Origin: Phycisphaeraceae bacterium
GTDB taxonomy: Bacteria; Planctomycetota; Phycisphaerae; Phycisphaerales; UBA1924
Length of the DNA: 64,000 nt
Assembly: GCA_019636625.1 (NCBI GenBank)
Contig: JAHBXE010000001.1
Coordinates: 62,001-126,000 of the forward strand
Direction: 5' to 3'
The position numbers were made by a program, and so were the translations under genes. The notes under the pieces are model-generated. The model did no database searches, had not been told where the DNA came from, and worked only from the letters and a program-made list of their open reading frames with translations. Below, one piece after another: positions 54,577-62,890 of this stretch; the stretch's first letter is position 1; each line of letters opens with the position of its first letter.

Positions 54577-54738
54577 ATGAAACTTCGGACTGTGCTTGGG
54601 ATCGTCGCCTCCTGCGTTGCTCTGGCCGCCGTGTGCGGGTGCGCCTCCACGGCCAAGAGCGGTGAAGCCAAGGCCTGCTGCGCTTCCTGCGGGGAGGGCT
54701 GCAAGTGCGGCGGCAACGGCGCGTGCTGCAAGAAATGA
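54577..54738 (+). CDS. small cysteine-rich lipoprotein, metallothionein-like
   Basis: A 53-residue protein: a signal peptide (MKLRTVLGIVASCVALAAV) with a lipobox-like VCGC, then about 32 residues with eight cysteines (KACCASCGEGCKCGGNGACC). The density and spacing of Cys pairs resemble metallothionein. It would bind metal ions outside the membrane, which is inference. The AGGAG site and a clear promoter support expression. The reading frame extends upstream but has no signal peptide there. Confidence 0.65.
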   Translation: MKLRTVLGIVASCVALAAVCGCASTAKSGEAKACCASCGEGCKCGGNGACCKK

Positions 54739-54770
54739 CCGCTTTGCCGCGGCCCGCAAAATGGTGAAGA

Positions 54771-54798
54771 GCCGGTGTGGCGTTGATTCCACACCGGC
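54771..54798. terminator. bidirectional hairpin between the lipoprotein and the coiled-coil gene
   Basis: GCCGGTGTGG (54771-54780) and CCACACCGGC (54789-54798) pair perfectly around eight bases. It lies between convergent genes and could serve both. T-tracts are poor on the plus side; on the minus side TCTTCACCATTTT follows. Confidence 0.6.
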
Positions 54799-54846
54799 CC
54801 CCAAGGAGACGAAGCTCGTCTCGCGCGGCGACTTTGGCCGCGGCAA

Positions 54847-55140
54847 TCAGTCGTTGTGATTCTGGTCGTTCTGGTCGTTCGCCCCCGCCTGCCGGTCGAG
54901 AAGCTTGCGGAGGTACTGGTTCTCGCGCCGCGTGGCTTCCAGATCGAACACCAGGTACTTCACGGACAGCCGAAGGTAGTCGAGCGACTCCTGCAGCTCA
55001 CCGATCGTCTTCTTCATCCGGTCGTGCCGGTTCTTCGTCTCCTCCGCAAGCTTGAGGAGATCGGTCCGGTCGCCCTCCGGCACGTTGTTGATCTGGCTGA
55101 TGAGCTCTCCGAGCTTTGCCTGAAACTCCTGCTCGTTCAT
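54847..55140 (-). CDS. small coiled-coil protein
   Basis: A 97-residue, mostly helical, highly charged protein (MNEQEFQAKLGELISQINN). KNRHDRMKKTIGELQESLDYLRLSVKYLVFDLEATRRENQYLRKLLDRQ looks like a coiled coil split by one turn near residue 60. ATG 55140 has AGGAAG before it. No domain recognised. Confidence 0.6.
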   Translation of the reverse strand: MNEQEFQAKLGELISQINNVPEGDRTDLLKLAEETKNRHDRMKKTIGELQESLDYLRLSVKYLVFDLEATRRENQYLRKLLDRQAGANDQNDQNHND

Positions 55141-55356
55141 CTTCTTCCTCTCTCTTGGTGTGCAAGGCCGGTCGCAGCCCGCGGCGGCGACGCCAAGAGC
55201 GGAACAACTCCGGTACCGATCGGGACCGTTCCAGCGTGCCAACCGCCAACGTCCACTAAGAACGTGGATGGCGCAAAGGCACAGAAGATCCGTTCGTCGC
55301 GCGGGGGTCGGACGGCAGCCGGCCAGAGGGCGGACTGCGCCGGGCGTTGCCGAAAG

Positions 55357-55974
55357 TCAACGAACCCCGTCGGCCCGCTTCAACGCTTGTTTCTCGTGGG
55401 GAGCCGCCGTCGCCGCGACTTCCGTCAGCACCGCCGGCTCCTGCTTGCGAAGTTCCAGGACCAGCCGTTTGAGGTGAGCATCCAAGGCCAGGCGGAATCG
55501 CTCGAACAGGACCTCGAGCTCGTGCCGCGTGAACTTGGTAAGCGGGTCCTTGAGGCCGCTCTGCATCGCCGCCCAATCGAGGAGTGAAGAGCCGGTGCCG
55601 GTGAAGCGGTAGAGTTTCAGGGTGGATTCGAGGCGTGCACGTCGCGTCTTGAACGGGTCGCTGGCAGCCTCGGGAACCCGGGTCATCAACTCGTCCACGG
55701 AGCCGGCCTCCGCACGGGCGAGCCAGTCAGAATCCGCGTCGCCATCGGAAGCGGAGGGGACATCCGGAACACGGGGCATTTCATCGGCCGGGCGAAGATC
55801 GGCAAAAGCGCTGGCCAGGGTCTTGACGCCCGCCCGCTCGAAACGGATGGTGAGCCGCTGCGACGGCACTCCCTCCTGGACCGTTCGCTCCGCCCCGCGG
55901 ACCTCACCGATCCCCCATTCGGGCCTTCCCGCGTGCATCAGGCGGTCGCCGAGCTTCCATTCACGCTTGATCAT
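55357..55974 (-). CDS. DUF3553 family protein
   Basis: A 205-residue cytoplasmic protein. The N-terminal 60 residues WKLGDRLMHAGRPEWGIGEVRGAE...SQRLTIRFERAGVKTLASAFADLRP match the DUF3553 pattern, a short beta-rich domain of unknown role also found beside helicases. The rest is helical. Divergent from the rpoZ gene with a 217-base interval. Confidence 0.8.
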   Translation of the reverse strand: MIKREWKLGDRLMHAGRPEWGIGEVRGAERTVQEGVPSQRLTIRFERAGVKTLASAFADLRPADEMPRVPDVPSASDGDADSDWLARAEAGSVDELMTRVPEAASDPFKTRRARLESTLKLYRFTGTGSSLLDWAAMQSGLKDPLTKFTRHELEVLFERFRLALDAHLKRLVLELRKQEPAVLTEVAATAAPHEKQALKRADGVR

Positions 55975-56191
55975 TCCGGATGTTCCCGATCGGCCGCGGT
56001 TTCTGAATGGCCGCGGCGGCTTCGCTACGAGTCGGACGTGTCTTCAGAGGGTTCCGCCAACGAGGGATGGCCCGTTCCAGAGCGGCTCTGCGCCCCACCC
56101 CCAATCAGGGCCTAGTATACCTGTTCCTACGCAGCAGGCGACCGGGCTGTTGCAAGGCGACCCAGGGGCACCCGGCGGGCAAGGGTATGCA

Positions 56192-56434
56192 ATGATCGAA
56201 GCGCTCAAGAGCGACACGATTGCCGAACGCGCGGGGGGACGATTCAAGCTGTGCGCGTTGATCCAGCGGCGCATGGTGCAACTGATGGAGGGCGCTCGGC
56301 CGCTGGTCGAGCGGAACGGTCGATCCGACCTTGAACTGGTGATCGAGGAGATCATGCAGAACAAGATCGAGATCGAGTACGCGCCGGAGGCGCCGGCGCT
56401 GCCGGAGGCCGAGACGGCCGCGCTGCCGGATTGA
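56192..56434 (+). CDS. rpoZ: DNA-directed RNA polymerase subunit omega
   Basis: An 80-residue omega subunit (GGRFKLCALIQRRMVQLMEGARPLVERN) with the family motif order; it helps beta' fold. ATG 56192. The frame is open for 570 bases upstream but those parts are antisense to DUF3553 and leader. Located 8 bases before coaC, a common bacterial neighbour. Confidence 0.9.
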   Translation: MIEALKSDTIAERAGGRFKLCALIQRRMVQLMEGARPLVERNGRSDLELVIEEIMQNKIEIEYAPEAPALPEAETAALPD

Positions 56435-56441
56435 GCCCGCC

Positions 56442-57086
56442 ATGGGCGGCCAAGGTGGACAACCCGTGCCGATCACCGGACTGGAAGCGGTCCGGGGCAA
56501 GCGTCTCATCGTCGGTGTGACGGGCGGAATCGCCGCGTACAAGACGGCGATGGTCGTCAGCCGCCTGGCGCAGGCCGGCGCGGAAGTGACGGTGGCGATG
56601 ACGGACGCGGCCACGCGATTCGTCACGCCGCTCACATTCCAGGCGCTCTCGGCACGCCCGGTGTATACAAGTGCGTGGGAGCATGTCGAGTCCAAGGACC
56701 CGCAGCACATCAGCCTGGCAGACAAGGCGGACGCGGCGATCGTCGCGCCGTGCACGATGGACTGCATGGCCAAGCTGGCGACGGGGCGGACGGATGATGT
56801 CGTGTGCCTGATCCTCAGCGCTGTGGACCGCACGAAGACGCCGGTGCTGCTCGCGCCGTCCATGAACAATGTGATGTGGGCGCAGCCGAGCACCCGGCGG
56901 AACCTGAAAACGCTGGTCGAGGACGGGTTCCGGATCATCGGCCCCGGGGAAGGCTGGCAGGCGTGCCGGCACGTGGGAACGGGGCGCATGGCGGAGCCGG
57001 AAGTTATCTTGGCGGCGGTGGCGGAAGCAGTGGGAAGCGGGGAGGGTGGGCGGCCCGAGCTGCGGGGGAGCCGCGCCAGGAACTAG
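56442..57086 (+). CDS. phosphopantothenoylcysteine decarboxylase (CoaC domain only)
   Basis: A 214-residue flavoprotein of coenzyme A synthesis. GKRLIVGVTGGIAAYKTAMVVSRLAQAGAEVTVAMT binds FMN, and APSMNNVMWAQPSTRRNLKTL has the conserved PxMNxxMW motif. The usual CoaB (synthetase) half is absent, so the protein ends where a fused CoaBC would continue; CoaB must be elsewhere. Cotranscribed with rpoZ. Confidence 0.9.
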   Translation: MGGQGGQPVPITGLEAVRGKRLIVGVTGGIAAYKTAMVVSRLAQAGAEVTVAMTDAATRFVTPLTFQALSARPVYTSAWEHVESKDPQHISLADKADAAIVAPCTMDCMAKLATGRTDDVVCLILSAVDRTKTPVLLAPSMNNVMWAQPSTRRNLKTLVEDGFRIIGPGEGWQACRHVGTGRMAEPEVILAAVAEAVGSGEGGRPELRGSRARN

Positions 57087-57381
57087 AGCAAGAAGGGGGC
57101 GGCGAAGCGTGGGGCCGCGGGCAGGCGACGAACGGACCGGCCATGGGGAAGCGATCAGGGCCGAGCCCTGCGGCGCTCCGAGTAGTTTCGTGATGCAGCG
57201 AAACAGATACCCCGGGCGGCGCGCCCAGCGACAAGAATGTTTCTCCCGCACAACGCGCCGTGGGTCGGGGTATCACGGCTTGCTCATGCGTATCTCAGCC
57301 CATGGCAGCTGAATCCGTCCCCATGCTCCCCGCGAAACCGAGCCTAAGGCCCGCGAAGGCAGATGGGGCATGGTGTCGTGC
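57087..57381. other. intergenic region before photolyase
   Basis: These 295 bases have no gene I can support. Short frames here are Arg/Pro-rich noise. No clear promoter or terminator was found. Confidence 0.4.
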
Positions 57382-58860
57382 ATGAACCGAGCGTTGATGT
57401 GGTTTCGAGCGGACCTGAGGATTCGTGACAACACGGCGTTGTCCGCCGCGGCCGAGTGGGCGGACGATGGCCTGGTGGGCGTATTCGTGATCTGCCCCGG
57501 TCAGTGGAAGCAGCACGACTGGGCGGCGGTGAAAGTGGACTTCATCCTGCGAACGCTGCGGGAGTTGTCGACGTCGCTCGCGAAGGTCGGAGTACCGCTG
57601 GTGATCGTGGAGGCGGAGAAGTTTCGCGATGTGCCGCGGGCGTTGGCGGGAGTGGCGAAGGAGTGGGGCTGCTCAGGTCTGTTCTTCAACCGCGAATACG
57701 AGGTGAACGAAGCGCGACGGGATGAACTGGTCGTTGAGGATTTGACGGCGTCGGGGGTGGATTGCTTCGCGTTCGACGACCAGTGTGTCCTGGCGCCGGG
57801 GACGGTGCGAACGGGAGAGGGGCGGGCGTTCACGGTGTTCACGCCCTTTCGCAACGCGTGGTCGAAGAAGGTCGAGGAAAGCGGGGGGATCAAGGTAGGA
57901 AGAACGCTCAGAACTCAAACCACCCACCCCAAACCGGCAGCCGCGCGGGGTGATGCCGGACCCGCGCTCGGCACGTCGCGCTTCACGACCAAGGTGCCCG
58001 AGCGGGTGGCGGGATTCGAGGCTTCGGTGGATCCGGGCCTTTGGCCCGCAGGAGAGCGAGCGGCGGAGAAGCGGCTCGAGACATTTGTCGATCAGCGGAT
58101 CGGGCGGTACAAGACGGACCGGGAGTTCCCGGGCGTGGATGGCACCAGCACCCTCTCGCCATACTTGGCGGTGGGGGCGATCTCGCCCCGGCAGTGCCTC
58201 AAGGCGGCGGTGGAGTGGAACAAGGGGAAGTTGAGCGGGGGCAATCCCGGCGCGGATCAGTGGATCGCGGAGTTGATCTGGCGGGAGTTCTACCGGCACG
58301 TGCTGGTCGCGTTCCCGCGGGTGTGCACGGGGCGGGCGTTCAAGAGTGAAACCGACCGGATCCAGTGGCGTTATGACGAGAGGGAGTTTGCCGCGTGGTG
58401 CGAGGGCAGGACGGGCTATCCGATCGTGGATGCGGCGATGCGGTGCCTGAACGCGACGGGATGGATGCACAACCGGCTGCGGATGGTCGCGGCGAGGTTC
58501 CTCACCAAGGACCTGCTGATTGACTGGCGCTGGGGCGAGAAGTACTTCATGCAGCGTTTGGTGGATGGAGACTTCGCGAGCAACAACGGCGGATGGCAAT
58601 GGTCTGCCTCGACAGGGACGGACGCAGCGCCGTACTTCCGGATCTTCAATCCGCTGAGCCAGAGCCGGAAGTGCGATCCGGAGGGGTTCTTCATCCGCAA
58701 GTGGGTGCCGGAGCTGGCGGGGGTATCAGGGGATGAGGTGCACGATCCTTCCGAGTTGCCGCCGCTGGTTCGGGCGGGGGTGCGTTACCCGGAGAAGATG
58801 GTGGATCATGGGGAGGCGAGGGAGAGGGTGATGTCGGCGTTCGCGGCAATTCGCGGGTAG
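57382..58860 (+). CDS. phr: deoxyribodipyrimidine photo-lyase
   Basis: A 492-residue light-driven DNA repair enzyme that splits cyclobutane dimers. The N-terminal alpha/beta antenna domain begins NRALMWFRADLRIRDNTAL; the C-terminal FAD domain has PYLAVGAISPRQCL, WIAELIWREFYRHVL and GWQWSASTGTDAAPYFRIFNP. The start is ATG 57382; a GTG 12 bases earlier is possible. Fits with the mutagenic repair cassette at 20-27 kb as a second DNA-damage defence. Confidence 0.93.
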   Translation: MNRALMWFRADLRIRDNTALSAAAEWADDGLVGVFVICPGQWKQHDWAAVKVDFILRTLRELSTSLAKVGVPLVIVEAEKFRDVPRALAGVAKEWGCSGLFFNREYEVNEARRDELVVEDLTASGVDCFAFDDQCVLAPGTVRTGEGRAFTVFTPFRNAWSKKVEESGGIKVGRTLRTQTTHPKPAAARGDAGPALGTSRFTTKVPERVAGFEASVDPGLWPAGERAAEKRLETFVDQRIGRYKTDREFPGVDGTSTLSPYLAVGAISPRQCLKAAVEWNKGKLSGGNPGADQWIAELIWREFYRHVLVAFPRVCTGRAFKSETDRIQWRYDEREFAAWCEGRTGYPIVDAAMRCLNATGWMHNRLRMVAARFLTKDLLIDWRWGEKYFMQRLVDGDFASNNGGWQWSASTGTDAAPYFRIFNPLSQSRKCDPEGFFIRKWVPELAGVSGDEVHDPSELPPLVRAGVRYPEKMVDHGEARERVMSAFAAIRG

Positions 58861-58904
58861 AGCAGATGTTGGCCGCGGATGGCGCAGATGAACGCGGATG
58901 AGAG

Positions 58905-59393
58905 TCAGGAGATCTGGAAGAAACTCAAGTGCAGCTCGGCGTGCCGCAGGTTCATGAGCGTCCACTCGTGTGCGGTGACAGGTCCGAAGGCGGGGTCGGG
59001 ATGGGTGGGTTCGGAGGTGCGGAGTCGCGCCGCGGCGGCTTCGAGGCGGGGGAGTGCGATGCGAGTGGGAATAATCTCGGTGGCGAAAGTGCCGGCCGGC
59101 GGGGCGGCTGGGCCCGGGAGGTTCTCACCGGGATTCATGGGTTGCATCATCATGCGATGTTTGATGGTTCGGGCGTTGGCTTTCATTTCCTCCGGAATGA
59201 CGAGGCCCTCCGGGTAACCGAGATAGGGGTAGTCGATCCAGGCGGCGAGGTGGTTGAGGGCCTGGCCGAGGGTCCAGTTGCCGAGTTGCCTGAGTTTCGG
59301 GGCTGCGGCGAGAGAGCGGGCGTCAGCGAGCATCTCGTCGATGGAGTTGAAGCGGAGGGTTCGGCGATCTTTGACTTTCGTGGTGTCGAGCAT
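58905..59393 (-). CDS. DUF1569 (DinB-like) family protein
   Basis: A 162-residue four-helix protein (TLRFNSIDEMLADARSLA...LGNWTLGQALNHLAAWIDYPYLGYP). The His in NHLAAW and the C-terminal HAELHLSFFQ suggest a metal site as in the DinB superfamily. ATG 59393. Function unknown; convergent with the photolyase. Confidence 0.82.
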   Translation of the reverse strand: MLDTTKVKDRRTLRFNSIDEMLADARSLAAAPKLRQLGNWTLGQALNHLAAWIDYPYLGYPEGLVIPEEMKANARTIKHRMMMQPMNPGENLPGPAAPPAGTFATEIIPTRIALPRLEAAAARLRTSEPTHPDPAFGPVTAHEWTLMNLRHAELHLSFFQIS

Positions 59394-59561
59394 TCGGGAT
59401 GGTACGGAACGCGCCCGACGATCGCGCAGAGATGAACTGGCCGCGCGCGGGTTTCGCACGTGAAAGAGGAGCGAAAGGTGGGCCGAACAGGCACGAGCAG
59501 GCGAATCAGAGTCCGACGAGTCAGGACACGCGAACAGTGACTCAATGCTGGAGAATCGGTG

Positions 59562-60632
59562 TCATCTGTGGCCGTCTTCTCTCTGAAGCAGTTCCGCGAT
59601 CTTTACGGCCGTCAGCGCCGCGCCCGTGCGGAGTTGATCGCCGCAGATCCAGAGATTCCAGCCTCGGTACGCCGCCCCGGCATCGCCCGCGACGACTTCC
59701 TGTGTGTCGTCGGGGCGGATGCGGCCGACGAGGACATTGTCGCCGCCGGAAACCTTGAGCGGGGTTGGAAAGCTGTTGTTGGAACGATCGTCGATCAGCG
59801 TGAGACCAGGAGCGCCCGCGAGCACGGCACGGAACTGGGACTCGGTGGCGGGCTGCGTGAGGGTCAGGCACACGGACTCGCTGTGGCCGCGCATGACGGG
59901 GACGCGGATGCAAGTGGCGTTGACTTTGACCGTTGGGTCGTTCCAGATCTTGCGGGATTCGGTGGTGAACTTCTGCTCTTCGGAGTTCTGGCCGGTGGTC
60001 GGGTTCATCGCAGAGTCGTGGCTGAAGACGTTGAAGGCGCAGGGTTCTTTGAAGATCCTGGGCTGTGCGGACTTGCCGGCGAGGACGTCACGGGTCTGGG
60101 ATTCGAGCTCTTCCATGGCAGCGGCGCCCGCGCCGGACGCCGCTTGATAGGTCGATACGACGATGCGGTCGATGCCGAAGGCTTTGCGGATCGGGGTGAG
60201 TGGGATGAGCAGGATGATCGTCGAGCAGTTTGGAACGGCGGCGATGCCTGACTTGCCACGGAGCGTTGCGAGCGCCTCGGGATTCACTTCGGGAATCACC
60301 AGCGGCGTATTGGGGTCGGCGCGGTAGGCGGAGGATTTGTCGATGACGGTGCAGCCCGAGGCGACGGCGATGGGCGCGAAGGCTCTGACGGTGTCGGCGC
60401 CAGCGGCGAAGAAGGCGAGCTTGACGCCTCGGAAGGAGTTCGGGCCGAGTTCTTCGACGGGGAGCTGCTGGCCGCGGTAGGGGATCGTGGTGCCGGCGGA
60501 GCGGGAGGAGGCGAGGAGCTTGATTCCATCAGGGCCCTCGGCGTGCTTGAAGTTGCGCTGCTGGAGGATGGAGAGGCACTCGCGTCCTACGGCTCCGGTG
60601 GCACCGACGATGGCGATGGATGGAGGTTGCAT
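59562..60632 (-). CDS. asd: aspartate-semialdehyde dehydrogenase
   Basis: A 356-residue enzyme that reduces aspartyl phosphate on the way to lysine, methionine, threonine and diaminopimelate. NADP fold IAIVGATGAVGRECL at residues 6-20, active-site Cys in AAVPNCSTI (about residue 136), and VPVMRGHSESV with the His. Near full length. It lies 91 bases downstream of the polyprenyl synthase gene on the same strand, so the two may be cotranscribed. Confidence 0.94.
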   Translation of the reverse strand: MQPPSIAIVGATGAVGRECLSILQQRNFKHAEGPDGIKLLASSRSAGTTIPYRGQQLPVEELGPNSFRGVKLAFFAAGADTVRAFAPIAVASGCTVIDKSSAYRADPNTPLVIPEVNPEALATLRGKSGIAAVPNCSTIILLIPLTPIRKAFGIDRIVVSTYQAASGAGAAAMEELESQTRDVLAGKSAQPRIFKEPCAFNVFSHDSAMNPTTGQNSEEQKFTTESRKIWNDPTVKVNATCIRVPVMRGHSESVCLTLTQPATESQFRAVLAGAPGLTLIDDRSNNSFPTPLKVSGGDNVLVGRIRPDDTQEVVAGDAGAAYRGWNLWICGDQLRTGAALTAVKIAELLQREDGHR

Positions 60633-60723
60633 GGCGCTTTGGTGGGAACAGGAGGAGCAGGAGACTTCAAGTCCGGAATCTCAAAGTGCAGGTCTCAAGA
60701 CGCAAGACAGGAGCAGCGAGTGA

Positions 60724-61764
60724 TCAGAATGTGCGGGTGATGACAGCGTCCGCCATGGTGAGGAGGAGGGACCTGGCCGTGGAGTCAGGAATCTGAGCGA
60801 GCTCGGTCTTGCCTTCAGCGATGAGACGTTCGGCGGTTTGGCGAGCGTGGGCGATGGAACTCGAGGAATCGAGGGAGTGGCGAAGGCGGGCAAACGCTTC
60901 GGGGCCGGTTCCTGAACGAGAGCTTCTCGTGGCAGACTCGAGGAGCAACAGCGATTCGGCTCGCCGCGCCGGTGGGATGCAGGCGAGATGGTGGATCATG
61001 GGGAGAGTGAGTTTGCCGGCGGAGACATCCTGGTTCGCGGGTTTGCCGAGGGTAGAAGTCTGGCCGGTGAGGTCGAGCAGGTCGTCCTGGATCTGGAAGG
61101 CAATGCCGAGTTTGCGGCCGAAACGTTCGAAGCGAGCGGCGGTGTCTTCATCGGCATCGGAGCATTGCGCGCCGAGTCGGCAGGAGAGGCCGACGAGGCT
61201 GGCGGTCTTGCGATCGACGATCTCGAAGTAGGTGGTTTCGTCGAGGGAGAGGTCGTTGCGGTGGCTGAGTTGCAGGAGCTCGCCGGCGCACAGGGTCATG
61301 GAGGTGTGGGCGACGAGCAGCGCGACCTTCTGAGAGTCGAGCTGGGAGCAGAGGTGGTAGGCGGAGGCCAAGAGGTAATCGCCGAGGATCACGGCGGCCT
61401 CGTTGCCGTGCAGCCGGTTCACGGTCTGGCCGCGCCGGCGGATATCGGCTTCGTCCAGGACATCGTCGTGGACGAGGGTGGCCATGTGGATCATCTCGCA
61501 GACGGCAGCGCAGGTGATGTGGGAGGCGAGAAGGGTCGGAGTGACGGAGCGTCGGAGTGAAGGCAAGGAGGCAAGACCGCACGCGAGAACGAGGGTGGGC
61601 CGGAGCATTTTGCCGCGGTAGTTCTCGATGTGTGACACGAGGCGCTGGACAGGGGGCAGATCAGAGCGGAGCTGCTCCTCAAAACGCCGCGTGACTTCCT
61701 CAAGTCCTTGCGCGATTACGCCTTGGACAAGAGAAAGGTCGGCATTGGCGGCAACAGGGTGCAT
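60724..61764 (-). CDS. polyprenyl diphosphate synthase
   Basis: A 346-residue trans-prenyltransferase. The two aspartate-rich motifs HDDVLDEADIRR and QIQDDLLDLTGQ bind magnesium diphosphate; residues before the first motif (EMIHMATLVHDD) suggest a medium or long chain product, as for quinone side chains. Works on isoprenoid units made by the pathway containing IspH. Confidence 0.92.
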   Translation of the reverse strand: MHPVAANADLSLVQGVIAQGLEEVTRRFEEQLRSDLPPVQRLVSHIENYRGKMLRPTLVLACGLASLPSLRRSVTPTLLASHITCAAVCEMIHMATLVHDDVLDEADIRRRGQTVNRLHGNEAAVILGDYLLASAYHLCSQLDSQKVALLVAHTSMTLCAGELLQLSHRNDLSLDETTYFEIVDRKTASLVGLSCRLGAQCSDADEDTAARFERFGRKLGIAFQIQDDLLDLTGQTSTLGKPANQDVSAGKLTLPMIHHLACIPPARRAESLLLLESATRSSRSGTGPEAFARLRHSLDSSSSIAHARQTAERLIAEGKTELAQIPDSTARSLLLTMADAVITRTF

Positions 61765-61806
61765 CGCGTAACAGTAGGTTCGGATAGGCGCCGAGATGCC
61801 CGAGCT

Positions 61807-62631
61807 TCAGCGTTGCGCCACGATGTACGCGATGAACGCCTTGCCCGGCTCACCGTGCTTCTGGGGTCGAAAGACTCCGTTCCCGCCACCCCTGTCATCG
61901 TCACCTTCCCAGTACACGGTCGTCCGCGAAAACCCGGCATCGGCAAGAACGTCGCGGACTTCCGGAATCGTCCAGATGCGCCAATCGTAGGTGAAAGCCT
62001 TCCGGATGGAACGACCATCGGGGAATCGGAAGTGGATGTGGCACAGGGTTTCGTTGGTGATATGGTCGACTCGCGCCTGATCCCAGATGTACGTGAAGCC
62101 CCGTTTCCTTCCGCCGATGGTTCGGCGCTCTCGGAGTTCTTCGAGCGAGTCTGGCCCGCCGTAGATGTCAAGGATGAACACGCCGCGACGGGCCAGGGAG
62201 CGATGCACGGAACGAAAGTAGCGGAGAAGCGTCGGGCGGTCCTTGAAGACCCAGTAACTGAAGTTGAGTGCGAGAATCAGGTCCATCGAGCCTGTGCCCG
62301 GACCGGGAGAGAGGACGGAACGATTCAGGAGGGTCACGCGCTGGCGTGCATTCGCTGGGAGCTTGGCCAGGTGATGGGTCGCACCCCAGTCAAGCGTGGG
62401 GCGATGGAGATCGAGCCCGACCGCTGTGTTGGAGCGTCTGCGGCGTACCCACTGGCACGCGATGGCGGCTGTGCCGCAGAAGTCCTCGCGGAGTCGGCTC
62501 GCGGGACGGCCGTTCAGACGGCGGTACACGCGGTCGGCAAAGGCAGCCTCGTGATGCGGTGTCTGGACAGCCCGTTCGTAAAGAACGTGCTTGTGCGGCA
62601 GTGGTTTGAGCTTTCGGGAAGGTTGAGCCAT
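61807..62631 (-). CDS. class I SAM-dependent methyltransferase (second)
   Basis: A 274-residue protein with a degenerate motif I (REDFCGTAAIACQWVRR), TAVGLDLHRPTLDW as motif II and GSMDLILALNFSYWVFKDRPTLLRYFRS as the post-II region. The substrate is unknown. It lies 42 bases upstream of the polyprenyl synthase gene on the same strand, so these may form one operon running to asd. Confidence 0.8.
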   Translation of the reverse strand: MAQPSRKLKPLPHKHVLYERAVQTPHHEAAFADRVYRRLNGRPASRLREDFCGTAAIACQWVRRRRSNTAVGLDLHRPTLDWGATHHLAKLPANARQRVTLLNRSVLSPGPGTGSMDLILALNFSYWVFKDRPTLLRYFRSVHRSLARRGVFILDIYGGPDSLEELRERRTIGGRKRGFTYIWDQARVDHITNETLCHIHFRFPDGRSIRKAFTYDWRIWTIPEVRDVLADAGFSRTTVYWEGDDDRGGGNGVFRPQKHGEPGKAFIAYIVAQR

Positions 62632-62833
62632 TTTCGATGGAAAGGGGGAGACGGGGGAGAAGGTAGTCAGATGAACACGGGAAAAGGGGCGTTGGGGGGA
62701 GGGAAGGGGGGCCGCGGTTGGGGGAAAGGCAGGGGGCGGAGTGTACCGGGTGAACCCGGTTCGGGCGGCGGCCGTAGGGTGGCCGCGGGCTTCAGTGAGG
62801 GATCGAAACAGCCGAGATTATCGGGTCGGTGCT

Positions 62834-62839
62834 TATAGT
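62834..62839 (+). promoter_or_regulatory. -10 box upstream of ugd
   Basis: TATAGT stands 52 bases before the ATG in a GC-rich gap of 259 bases (62632-62890). A -35 box is not obvious. Confidence 0.35.
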
Positions 62840-62890
62840 CCGCGCCCCGATCGGGAATCGAGCGGGGCTCACGTCGGTCAAGGAGCAGGT

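Noticed and set aside
55622-56191. Upstream part of the open frame that contains rpoZ
   Set aside because: It is antisense to the DUF3553 gene and lacks coding character; omega begins at 56192.
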